From the IMG/VR virus record IMGVR_UViG_3300020470_003359, positions 1 through 21,920 of that record: DNA of 21,920 nucleotides; one strand, 5' to 3'. Each line of letters opens with the position of its first letter. Within the stretch, counting starts at the first letter, position 1. A model generated the notes under the pieces. It saw nothing but the letters and a program-made list of their open reading frames with translations, had not been told where the DNA came from and did not search any database. A program made the position numbers and the translations under genes. The DNA comes from a virus. Below, one piece after another: positions 1 to 8,602 of this stretch.

Positions 1-1398
1 CGTAAAGTACAGTGCTGTATTTACTGCCTCACGTGTATTGTAAAAGAAAATAGAGTTGGCATTTAGATTGAAGTTGACGTAAGGTAAAATCTGCTGATAA
101 GAATGGTACTGAATGTAAGGGTCAGCCAACTCACCAACGATCGCCAGTTCATTTCTACCACCTGTAAAGGCAGGGAAAACTTCTACCTCATCACCAACCT
201 GATAACCAGTACCCTGTTTGACAACTCCCATAAAGTCTATGGCAAAGTTGTTTGAGGTCTTAATGATTTCAGCAGTTGATGTTACACCACCTGCACTCTC
301 AAAGGTAACAACCTGACCAGGTTTGTAATGTGAGCCAGCAGCATATATGTCTACTTCTTTTACACCACCACGTACCTCAGCAGTAAGTGATGATTCTTCT
401 CTGCTGTAAAAATCTTCTGCCTCAATAAATGTCGCAGGCAGTACTTCGATTGTCTCACCAACTATAAAGTCACTGATAGAAGGATTGCCTGGAAGACCTG
501 GTTGTGTTTCGTCTACCCAGTCTGGCAAACCTGCCAACTCAAGTACGTTTACTTCTTTATTTCCTACTTGGTTTTTGTATGAGTTAATGACCAGTGCTTC
601 TACGTTTGAGTCTTTACCACGTATACGCATACCAACAAAATCGCTAAGTGTAAAACCTTGGGGTATTCCAGCAAGGAAAGTAACGATTGGTTGGTTCCAA
701 CGACCATCAGAAGCACGGAGTAATAGAGTACCAGGGAAAAAGACATCGGAGTCCTCACCGTAAACTAACTTAAACAACCACTGAATAGTTTTATCGACAC
801 CCTTCTTATTGTTGAAGGTGCGAATCATCTTAGCGAGTTGACGTTCGTTTACATAACGAGCATTCTCCAACTCAGGAAAGTTGGCAAGTAATGTATCTCT
901 GTATGTTTCGTTGAAATATTTGAGGTCGGTGGTATCTACATCCTGCAGATCCATCATGTAGGATGCGGCAAGGATGGCATTGTAGTGGACATCTAGGATG
1001 CCAGCAGTGTAGTCATCACCTGGGGACTTTAACCAGAACTCAACATCAAATCGGTCTTTGTGTTCTTCGACGAGATCATCCCACGAAAGACCTTCTGTGA
1101 AAATCCTCTCATCATACAGCATCTTCTGTCGCGACTTATACTGAACATAAATCGTGCGACCTTCATTGATTACTGATTTGATGACTGCTTGTGCCGCAGA
1201 CCTTTCACCATAGACTATTTGGTCTACGTAGAAAAGTTCTGAGACATCTCGATCGAGATCTATACGTACGAGTTCTAGCCACTCATAGTATGCCTCAAGG
1301 AATCCTTGAAAGTTCTGACCTGCATCTGCCCGTATAAACTCAGGCAGTTGCTCTTTTATTTGAGCAGAGACATCAACGTCGTGTATTAATCCTGGCAC
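1..1398 (-). CDS. T4-like virion structural protein (baseplate/tail-fibre region), C-terminus off window
   Basis: Open for 466 codons from a GTG at 1398 to the left edge, so the C-terminus is missing. A stop codon lies directly upstream in frame, which makes this GTG the only possible start; AGGGG lies 9 bases before it. The N-terminus (residues 14-41, with QLPEFIRADAG and FLEAYYEWLE) and the segment at 202-234 (TIQWLFKLVYGED, then LLRASDGRW) match, from memory, a family of large structural proteins in marine T4-like phages. Residues about 345-420 hold two glycine-rich beta units (HYKPGQVVTFESAGG and GYQVGDEVEVFPAFTGG) of the repeat type seen in tail proteins. It follows gp6 by 12 bases, where T4 has wedge genes 7-10, so a wedge or fibre-attachment role is inferred. 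I cannot assign a T4 gene number. Confidence 0.8.
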   Translation of the reverse strand, partial: MPGLIHDVDVSAQIKEQLPEFIRADAGQNFQGFLEAYYEWLELVRIDLDRDVSELFYVDQIVYGERSAAQAVIKSVINEGRTIYVQYKSRQKMLYDERIFTEGLSWDDLVEEHKDRFDVEFWLKSPGDDYTAGILDVHYNAILAASYMMDLQDVDTTDLKYFNETYRDTLLANFPELENARYVNERQLAKMIRTFNNKKGVDKTIQWLFKLVYGEDSDVFFPGTLLLRASDGRWNQPIVTFLAGIPQGFTLSDFVGMRIRGKDSNVEALVINSYKNQVGNKEVNVLELAGLPDWVDETQPGLPGNPSISDFIVGETIEVLPATFIEAEDFYSREESSLTAEVRGGVKEVDIYAAGSHYKPGQVVTFESAGGVTSTAEIIKTSNNFAIDFMGVVKQGTGYQVGDEVEVFPAFTGGRNELAIVGELADPYIQYHSYQQILPYVNFNLNANSIFFYNTREAVNTALYFT

Positions 1399-1410
1399 CT
1401 AGCATATCCC

Positions 1411-3285
1411 CTAAGAGTTCTGTGACGATGAAACAGTAGACGTATTTCGAGTCGGATCATTTCCATCCCTGTCTACCACGGCATGCATAGTTATCTTAAT
1501 ATCCTCATCGAGTATAGCGAGGATCTGGTCACGAACTGGGGTTATATCATTAATCGCAGGACGAACAAATACATCCAGTTTATCATTATCAAAAGAAAGA
1601 GGTCTAAAACCTTGTATCTCTATCTTACCTGTGTCGTAGTGAACCTTACCTACATTGGATTTGACGATAGTCTTTTCCAAAGTATTTGGGTCGACAAAGA
1701 CGACTCTCAGTCTACCTTGTACTGTATTTCCTAGATGCAAATCTTCGAACTGACAGTTAGCCACTTCTGAACCTGCATCGTTTTCGTGTGAGAATTTTGT
1801 TGAGGTCAACGTGCCGACGTAAGATTGATTAGGTAAGTATAGAGTATTATTCGTTTTCAAGTCTAAGTTGTTTTCAGAGACGATCGACGGTATGAATGTT
1901 TTCCTGAGTCGAACAGAAGTCAGGTTGTTTCTTATGGCAACGTCCTGAGCATCAATATCTGCTATGAGACTCGAGTATCGGAAGACACGATCGAAAGTCA
2001 ACAACTCGCCTTTACTGAAGTTCTTAATATAGTTCTGTACATTCTGTGCTATGATTTCTTGTGGTGTTGGTGTAGCATCAGGTTTGTAGTAAATGTCTAT
2101 CGTAAGTTCAATAAAGGTGTAATCTGGATCAACGATGTTTATTCTTATAGCAACGAGGTTTCTCTCAGTCAGTTGTAGTCGAATATTTTGTTTCTCGACA
2201 AATGAGTAGAATGCTCTGTTCTGAGGTTTGACTGCTACAAAGACATCGCCATATCTTGGTGGGTCATTATCTTCACCACCCCATCCTGTTAATGAATCCA
2301 AGTTTGGCACAAGGGTTCGGGTATATGTTAAGTAATCTTCTAATGTAACACACCGACCCTGCGCAGCAAAGTATTTCGGTGCATTGTATTTTATTTCTGC
2401 TACTGATTCCCTGGGTTTACCACCTGAGGATGCTTGAACTGTGGTAATGATTGCTTCAGACTGTCCTGCTACCAAACCAGTTGGGGAGAAATCAAATGCC
2501 TTATTAGATGCCTCTCCGTTGGTAGAAATGTAATCAAGTAGAACGATATTGCCATCTTCAATCTTACGACCGAGTGTGCCATTTCCAAATGTGACTTCGT
2601 ACCTGGCTCCGTCAACTTCGTCGAGGTAGTAAACATTTGACGTTCCGAAGATCTCGACGACGTTGTTAGCCAAAGACCAAGTCGTAGCAGTATCATCCAA
2701 CTGGGATGACTGAATCACTACATCAAGGGTAGATACGTCTGCTGTAATATTCTTTACCAAGAACTGTTGGTCAGGATTTGTCTCATCATTAATGTAGGAG
2801 TGACGTATCGGTGTACCCTCTCGAAGTTCTACACCATTAGCAAAGTAGTCACCAGTTCTGTTTGGTTTGACTGTAAGTGTATCTGTAGTTACGTAGAAAA
2901 ATTCCTCACCATTTACCTCTGTCCTAAACTCAGTATATTCTTCTAGGATCAATGGATCAGCAGTTGGTGTGTCAGGTATGATTTGAATGTTGACAACTGC
3001 CATCGGTGCCGTAGCAGATCTAGGAGTGTAACCGATCGCCTTTGCTTTTGAGACTACGTTATTTCTTAACTGTGCAGACTGCAGGAAGGATTCGTTAGAA
3101 AGTTGGTTGACATAGTATGCATTGTAGAAAGTATTATATGCCAACATGTCTGCCATAAGACTGAGATTTGATCCCTCAAAATCAAAGTCGGCAAACTGAT
3201 TCTTGGATTTGATAAACTGCATTAGATTCGATTTTATATTATCGAAATCTAAATCGCTAACTTGTAGAGCAGTATTGACTGCCAT
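1411..3285 (-). CDS. gp6: Baseplate wedge protein, gp6-like
   Basis: Encodes 624 residues, close to T4 gp6 (about 660). Gp6 dimers form the continuous ring that joins the six wedges of the baseplate. The N-terminus is typical of the T4-like family: FDNIKSNLMQFIKSKNQF, then FEGSNLSLMADMLAYNTFYN, then QSAQLRNNVVSKAKAIGYTP (residues about 14-90). The middle, around residues 330-400, carries the J-protein-like segment with QGRCVTLEDYLTYTRT. The ATG shares one base with the TAA of gp25 (TAATG) and is preceded by AGAGAGGT, so it is probably coupled to gp25. The order gp25-gp6 is conserved in contractile tails. Confidence 0.93.
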   Translation of the reverse strand: MAVNTALQVSDLDFDNIKSNLMQFIKSKNQFADFDFEGSNLSLMADMLAYNTFYNAYYVNQLSNESFLQSAQLRNNVVSKAKAIGYTPRSATAPMAVVNIQIIPDTPTADPLILEEYTEFRTEVNGEEFFYVTTDTLTVKPNRTGDYFANGVELREGTPIRHSYINDETNPDQQFLVKNITADVSTLDVVIQSSQLDDTATTWSLANNVVEIFGTSNVYYLDEVDGARYEVTFGNGTLGRKIEDGNIVLLDYISTNGEASNKAFDFSPTGLVAGQSEAIITTVQASSGGKPRESVAEIKYNAPKYFAAQGRCVTLEDYLTYTRTLVPNLDSLTGWGGEDNDPPRYGDVFVAVKPQNRAFYSFVEKQNIRLQLTERNLVAIRINIVDPDYTFIELTIDIYYKPDATPTPQEIIAQNVQNYIKNFSKGELLTFDRVFRYSSLIADIDAQDVAIRNNLTSVRLRKTFIPSIVSENNLDLKTNNTLYLPNQSYVGTLTSTKFSHENDAGSEVANCQFEDLHLGNTVQGRLRVVFVDPNTLEKTIVKSNVGKVHYDTGKIEIQGFRPLSFDNDKLDVFVRPAINDITPVRDQILAILDEDIKITMHAVVDRDGNDPTRNTSTVSSSQNS

Positions 3286-3683
3286 TATCTACCTCTCTGC
3301 AAGGTCTGAGTAACTTCTATCTCTTGCGTAGTGTCTTTAATAACGCATGTCACAAAAATATCATATAGTTGTCGTTCTTCGTTAGGTGTGACTGTAACAG
3401 TCGAAACAGTTACCCTTGGTTCTTGGGTGGCTATTGCGGCACGTATACGGTTCTCCATTCTGCTAGCAGTCAGGTTTGTCATTGGCTCGAAGAGCATCTC
3501 CTTGAGTCCTGCGCCAAGATCTGGTCTAAACAATCTTTCGTATGGACCTGTTGCCAGGATGTTCAGAACCGATGCCTGAACTGCCTTCTCATTTGTAATC
3601 TCGTCAAGGTCCTTGGTTACAGGATTCCTTTTCATTGATAAGTTAATATCTGAAAAGGTCTTGGGAAGAGGTTCGGTAGCCAT
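3285..3683 (-). CDS. gp25: Baseplate wedge protein, gp25-like
   Basis: Encodes 132 residues, the usual size of T4 gp25 and its relatives in all contractile machines (P2 gpW, T6SS TssE). Gp25 sits in the wedge core and helps nucleate the sheath. Family features visible are KRNPVTKDLDEITNEKAV near the N-terminus, ILATGPYERLFRPDLGAG (about 43-60) with the conserved ER pair, and the ending EPRVTVSTVTVTPNEER followed by a beta strand. The ATG has no Shine-Dalgarno sequence: its upstream region is the stop codon of the 1553-residue gene embedded in a CTAAATA element that ends 4 bases before the ATG. This suggests its own late promoter and possibly a leaderless message. Confidence 0.94.
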   Translation of the reverse strand: MATEPLPKTFSDINLSMKRNPVTKDLDEITNEKAVQASVLNILATGPYERLFRPDLGAGLKEMLFEPMTNLTASRMENRIRAAIATQEPRVTVSTVTVTPNEERQLYDIFVTCVIKDTTQEIEVTQTLQRGR

Positions 3684-3687
3684 ATTG

Positions 3688-3699
3688 TATTTAGGTTAC
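3688..3699 (-). promoter_or_regulatory. Late-promoter-like element before gp25
   Basis: On the minus strand this reads GTAACCTAAATA. The same element, apart from the third base, occurs twice more in the divergent spacer near 16930. It resembles the T4 late promoter box TATAAATA (6 of 8 in CCTAAATA). It contains the TAA of the upstream gene and ends 4 bases before the gp25 ATG, so a transcript starting 6-7 bases downstream would begin at or inside the start codon. Confidence 0.6.
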
Positions 3700-6600
3700 G
3701 TCCTGAACGATCGGTATGTTCTTGACGATTCTAACGATTTCTCCTGGCGAGTTTGGCACCTGAGGATCAACAAGATCGAGGAAAGCAAAGTTCCTGCTTT
3801 CGCCAGCACCATTTTTAGAGAATGCCATATAGTAAAATGCCTCATCGGGAACTGCGACATTTGAGACTGGTCGACTGAGTTCTGCGAGGTCATCATCGGA
3901 TATTGGAGTAACTCCATGATTGATTATTCCTGAGTTCGCTACGTGAGTTGTAAAGGTACTTGAGTCCAATGGAACTGAAAGTGCCGTATCCGTAAAGAGT
4001 GTTATGATCTGCGAGTTAGCAGCATCCACCACAGCATAATAATCATTGTTATTTAGTTCAGTTGTTCCTGAGACACCAGTAAAAGTTATCAGTTCACCTG
4101 TCCTTACACCATGCTCCTCTTCTTCCATCGTTAGTTCGGTACTCGTGCCCAGTGTGATTGCTCCTATAAAACCTTGAGCATTAGACTTCCTGCCAGTAGT
4201 ATCTACTCTTATAAAATCTTGTGTACCATAGTAGATAGCATAGTTATCTATGAATGATTCGTCTACGGCAGGCGTAAGTGTAAATGTTCCCGTAATCTCA
4301 TTGGGATCATTTAGCTCATCAATAAACTCTATTCCCTCAGGAGCAAATCTTGGGAAATAACCATTGTCGTTGATAGCAATATTAAATGAAGTTCTTGATA
4401 CTACCTTTTGACCTGGGACAGTTTGCTTATCACGAGCAGTAAAAATCATGAAATGAGTAACAGTTTTATCAAGAGTCGTAAGAGGAATCGGTGCTTCTAA
4501 TAACCCCTGTTGATTAATGGCTCTGTAGTTTACATCTGCTCCAACCTGTGAACCAACGATTGCTACAGCATTGATTGCTGGGTTGAACTGCCCAAAGAAA
4601 ACTCTGTAGACATCATCGATACCAAACTCAGATACGTGTCCTGTACCTCTTTCAATCAGAAGTGTTCCACTGACTGTATATCTGTCAGGATTCGTATCAG
4701 TAAACGAAGCACTTACCGCACCTTCTCTTGGTGCTGATATTTTAGAAAGTGGATATACAACTGCTGGCGATAAACCATTTTGATTCTCAGCATACACGAC
4801 AAGTGTTTCGATAGGTGCAACATACGTGCCTGGATCTAGTTGCCTATTGGTAAGGGAGATTGTTTGTATACCTCCACCAGCAGGCAGAACTACACTCATG
4901 AAAGGATCAGTAGTAAGATCTTTACCGTTTGCGTCACCAAAGAAGATTCTGAATCCCAATACTGATGAAGTATTTTCAGGACCTGATAAATCTTGATCTT
5001 CAATAGTAAATGTAAGGTTTGTAAGGTATTTGTCTACAACTGAAACTGAAGAAGCAACATCGTCAACCACAACCTCTGGAGAAGCAGGAAGTGTAGTTGA
5101 AATCGGAATCACGTGTTCTACTTCTGAATCTCGAGCAGTATATACTGTAACATCACCAGCACGACTTCTAATTTCAGCAACAGAAACAAGCAAGACATGA
5201 GTTGTTCCTTTAGGGATAGTATTGGCACCTACTTCAACTTCTTTGATCAACGGGACTTCATTTGCAACTGATTGCTCAAAGTCTATATCATTTGACAACC
5301 ACGTATGGAAGTTATCTAATTTCTCGTATGTGATATTCTCAAACTCATCCTTGACTGCCTTTGCCCAGTAAAGTGAATACGCAATAACTCTTTGTGATCT
5401 CTCATCATTGGCAGATAATCTTTCTACCTCAAACCTCCAATAAAATTTTAGTTTGTCTGATCGACGACGCATCTCATTTGAGCTAAATCCTGCGAGGTCT
5501 GCATTGAGCAGGTTCGCATTTACTACACCAGTTTGGTTTGGGTCTCTAAGTGCTTGTTGCCCATCAAGTAAATCATTCTCTGCCCCTGTCAAAGCAACAT
5601 AACCACCACTTCCTTCTTTACCTGTTCCCCCTTTGTCGAACCTATCAGTACCACCATCAGACATATCTAATGACGCACCCAACACACCACTCATAGCATT
5701 CGGTAAAACCATAAGTGATTCGTCCAGGTCACTGTTTCTGAGCATGTCCTCTTTAAAGACAGACTCCATATGACCACCTCTTCTGAGTGCCTCGCCTAAC
5801 TGATCTTTAATCTCTTCCTGGAAACCAGCAAGCGATTTCTCAAGTAAAGCACCATATTTTTTTCTTGCTTCTTCAAAGGTTTTGAATGCTTGGTTTGTGT
5901 TCAAGAAGTTCTGAAATGCACCAAAGTCTGACTCAGCACCCAAAAGCAAAATAGCAAATGAATATTTTAAATGCTCAGGAGGAGCACCTGGTGCAGTCTT
6001 AAGTTCCTCAAATTTTTTCTTTAATCCTGCCTTGCCGTGAGCAGAAAAAGTTACACCATAGATACCTGAGTCTGCTAGTGCCGCAAGAGACTGCAACCAT
6101 TTAAGGAAGTTTACAATACCAGTTTCCAGTTCCTTTAAAAATTTTATTACGTCATCAAGCAACTGCACAAGTTCTGATACTGCATTAGCACCACCCTTGG
6201 CGAGACCACGGAGAAACTGCGTAAATCCCAGTATAGTGTTTCGGACTGCGAAAGCAAAATCTGGGAAGAACTCAGCGACCGTGATCTTAGGAGCGAAGTC
6301 AGGTCCTATTGAAGGTGGAAACTCATATCCACTAAAATCACCCAACTCAGTATTGAATGTTCCAAGCACACAAGATTTTGAACCAGACACAACTTGCTTG
6401 TCTATGTCTATTGTACCATCACCTTCTTCTATTGCCTGATAAACTAACTCACCTGGCTGGAATGGTTGTCCCTCAATCATTTCATATTTTCCACCACCCT
6501 GTGAGTTGGTGTAAGGCATTACTAGCAACCTTTGAGCACTGTAAGAGGATTCTTCGTCTTGACTAAATGTTATGTTGGGTGGAACAGGACCACCTTGTAA

Positions 6601-8352
6601 AATGTTATATGACCCAGTCGTATTCTGATTTATTACTCTTTCATTTTTCGTTTGAGTTGCCGTAAGTGTAGAATAAGGATTATAGACATTTCCTCTGTCA
6701 TCAACTGCTACAATATTTTCTTTTTCTGTTCTCTCATTCTTAAGCACGATAACTGTGTTTTTACTTTGCTCACCTATGAGAATCGTACCCTCTTCAATCT
6801 TATGAAAACTTTCCTTCACCTGCATCTTAGGAAAGAAAGGATTCATTGCTGCCGCACCTGACAGTGGTTTTTGTGCAGATACCATACATATGTTTCTCAT
6901 GTGTATAGATCTTGCCTTTGCGTGCTCATTGAATGCCATTGTAAGGCGATTAGTCAAATCTGCAAAATACTTGTCAAAACCATTGAAGACTCGACCGAGC
7001 AGTTCAAGAACTGAGAGTGGAATGCCGTCGATCGTTGCGGCACCCACATAGAAAATCGCACCAGTATATTTTGTGAATCCACTATCAAGATCCTGATCTA
7101 GAGAAGACTCATAGTCAACTGACTGAAAGAAACCGAAATCATTTCCTCCAAATGGATCACCCTTAACTCCACCAGCATTAAATCCTCTGAGTCTTGGGCG
7201 ACCATACTTATCTCTCTTTGGTTTACCTATTTCTCCGAAAACTTCTTCAGTATCATTTTCTAAGGTAGCAAGTGATTGATTTACTGCGTTAAGTTTTGCC
7301 TGCACAGCAGACTTGTTTTGAGCAGATGCATTCTTAAGTATCGCCTCAAACTGTAACTTCTGTGAGTGAGCAAAGAAATAGTTCTGTGGATTTTTGATTC
7401 TCTGTTCTGCTCTATCTGCTTTTTCGGCACTGGTATGAAGTTCAAAAAGTGGTGCCCCAGGTCTGTTGAAATCACCCTTGTCATCAAGTGCTGATGCCAT
7501 ACCATCAAGAACATCCTTAGGTGACAACTGTGTAAGACCTAGTGCCTCTGCTCTTTTCCCAACATACGCCAAACCTGAGTCCATAAGGTAACGTGCTGAT
7601 CTAGCAGTTGAACCCAATACACCATCATTGTTTCCATCATCGTCATCAGTAATATTTGCTAGATCTGCCTTACCCTCACGTTCTGCAATAATCCTCTTTG
7701 CAGATGATCCATATTTATTCGTAAATCCTTGTACTAAGAAAACATCATCTTTGATTGAATTATAGATAAATCTAAGTTTGATATCCTTTGTTTCTCTTGG
7801 ACTAAACTTCAGTGAAGTCTTTTGCTGTATCCGTGCTACATATTCTGTTGCGGCAATCTCATGTGGTCGAAGGAACTGCTCTGATAAATATTTTGGTCTT
7901 CGTGCACGTTCTGCATCTCTGACCTTCTGCGAATCTGGAAGAGCACTGTTGATGCGCATCGCCATCGCCATCATCTCATAAGAGGCAGACTTTTCCTCTA
8001 GGTTAAGGATATCTCTCAATAGTTGACCAGGATAAACGAACTCAGCATCTTTCTTAAACTTGGCGACTTTTTCCAAGTCAGTATTGCCAGAGTGTATGAC
8101 CATATAATACAAACCAGCATTGAAAAGGGAGTTGACATAATCCTCGATCGCCTGACAAAGAACCTGTATGACTATAAAAAATGGGTTGGCTAAACCTGTC
8201 AGAAGAAGTTGCAGGAAGGCGACGTTCGCTTGAGCTAACTGTGCAAGTTGCTTTACGACCTTGATGCAACCATCGATGTCCTTGAGGAACCCTTTGATTG
8301 CCTTTGTGTTATTGGTCGCAAAAGTTAGACTCTGCCATTCTCCGTCAGCCAC
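3691..8352 (-). CDS. Large virion structural protein (1553 aa) with C-terminal fibronectin-like modules
   Basis: I cannot name this protein; its position between hub and wedge genes implies a virion role. The start is GTG at 8352, overlapping the previous stop by 8 bases. Residues 35-87 are strongly hydrophobic (LLLTGLANPFFIVIQVLCQ) and could be a buried helix bundle. A short helical heptad-like stretch lies near 345-375. A second helical region, about 690-780, contains ELVQLLDDVIKFLKELETG. From about 960 to the end there are four beta-rich units of roughly 110-120 residues with matching strands: YSLYWAKA (near 985), FRIFFGDA (1131), YRVFFGQF (1247) and YAIYYGTQ (1369), each of the last three followed by a strand such as VVYAENQNGLS or YYMAFSKNGAGES. 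These look like fibronectin type III-type sandwiches. The last unit carries an insertion with HGVRTGELITFTGVSG, a motif I know from phage tail proteins. Confidence 0.75.
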   Translation of the reverse strand: MADGEWQSLTFATNNTKAIKGFLKDIDGCIKVVKQLAQLAQANVAFLQLLLTGLANPFFIVIQVLCQAIEDYVNSLFNAGLYYMVIHSGNTDLEKVAKFKKDAEFVYPGQLLRDILNLEEKSASYEMMAMAMRINSALPDSQKVRDAERARRPKYLSEQFLRPHEIAATEYVARIQQKTSLKFSPRETKDIKLRFIYNSIKDDVFLVQGFTNKYGSSAKRIIAEREGKADLANITDDDDGNNDGVLGSTARSARYLMDSGLAYVGKRAEALGLTQLSPKDVLDGMASALDDKGDFNRPGAPLFELHTSAEKADRAEQRIKNPQNYFFAHSQKLQFEAILKNASAQNKSAVQAKLNAVNQSLATLENDTEEVFGEIGKPKRDKYGRPRLRGFNAGGVKGDPFGGNDFGFFQSVDYESSLDQDLDSGFTKYTGAIFYVGAATIDGIPLSVLELLGRVFNGFDKYFADLTNRLTMAFNEHAKARSIHMRNICMVSAQKPLSGAAAMNPFFPKMQVKESFHKIEEGTILIGEQSKNTVIVLKNERTEKENIVAVDDRGNVYNPYSTLTATQTKNERVINQNTTGSYNILQGGPVPPNITFSQDEESSYSAQRLLVMPYTNSQGGGKYEMIEGQPFQPGELVYQAIEEGDGTIDIDKQVVSGSKSCVLGTFNTELGDFSGYEFPPSIGPDFAPKITVAEFFPDFAFAVRNTILGFTQFLRGLAKGGANAVSELVQLLDDVIKFLKELETGIVNFLKWLQSLAALADSGIYGVTFSAHGKAGLKKKFEELKTAPGAPPEHLKYSFAILLLGAESDFGAFQNFLNTNQAFKTFEEARKKYGALLEKSLAGFQEEIKDQLGEALRRGGHMESVFKEDMLRNSDLDESLMVLPNAMSGVLGASLDMSDGGTDRFDKGGTGKEGSGGYVALTGAENDLLDGQQALRDPNQTGVVNANLLNADLAGFSSNEMRRRSDKLKFYWRFEVERLSANDERSQRVIAYSLYWAKAVKDEFENITYEKLDNFHTWLSNDIDFEQSVANEVPLIKEVEVGANTIPKGTTHVLLVSVAEIRSRAGDVTVYTARDSEVEHVIPISTTLPASPEVVVDDVASSVSVVDKYLTNLTFTIEDQDLSGPENTSSVLGFRIFFGDANGKDLTTDPFMSVVLPAGGGIQTISLTNRQLDPGTYVAPIETLVVYAENQNGLSPAVVYPLSKISAPREGAVSASFTDTNPDRYTVSGTLLIERGTGHVSEFGIDDVYRVFFGQFNPAINAVAIVGSQVGADVNYRAINQQGLLEAPIPLTTLDKTVTHFMIFTARDKQTVPGQKVVSRTSFNIAINDNGYFPRFAPEGIEFIDELNDPNEITGTFTLTPAVDESFIDNYAIYYGTQDFIRVDTTGRKSNAQGFIGAITLGTSTELTMEEEEHGVRTGELITFTGVSGTTELNNNDYYAVVDAANSQIITLFTDTALSVPLDSSTFTTHVANSGIINHGVTPISDDDLAELSRPVSNVAVPDEAFYYMAFSKNGAGESRNFAFLDLVDPQVPNSPGEIVRIVKNIPIVQDVT

Positions 8353-8602
8353 TTGTCACTTTCTCTCTTAGTTTTTCGAGTTCGTCTATACTTGCTCTTA
8401 ACTCATCAACAGTTCCCTGTAATGCTTCAGCACTCTCAGCATGTTGCCTCCAGTGTGTAGGGTGAGACCATTTATCCTCTTGAACTGGATTCAGTTCCTT
8501 ATTTAACCTAGGATCTAATGGTCGCTCAAGAGGAGTAGAGTTTGTATTTTTTGCGATTTCGCCTAACATCGTCGTAGATGAGGTCGAGATTTTTAATTGC
8601 AT
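8345..8602 (-). CDS. Small protein with C-terminal coiled coil (85 aa), unknown function
   Basis: No family recognised. The ATG at 8602 has an AAAAAAGG sequence about 6 bases upstream, which favours it over the internal ATG at 8569 that has none. This start makes a 77-base overlap with the end of the 995-residue gene. The last 30 residues (SAEALQGTVDELRASIDELE, then KLREKV) have a heptad pattern typical of a short coiled coil; the middle is proline and charge rich (DPRLNKELNPVQEDKWSHPT). The stop overlaps the GTG of the 1553-residue gene by 8 bases, so it is tightly embedded in the operon and is probably real. It could be a small adaptor or a chaperone for one of its giant neighbours (inference). 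Confidence 0.65.
   Translation of the reverse strand: MQLKISTSSTTMLGEIAKNTNSTPLERPLDPRLNKELNPVQEDKWSHPTHWRQHAESAEALQGTVDELRASIDELEKLREKVTSG

Noticed and set aside
485-763. 92-codon plus-strand open frame at the left end
   Set aside because: Antisense to the structural protein reading frame that is open across the whole region and has family motifs.
4050-4056. Another CTAAATA on the minus strand inside the 1553-residue gene
   Set aside because: It lacks the GTNACC prefix of the three conserved boxes and no gene start follows; treated as chance.
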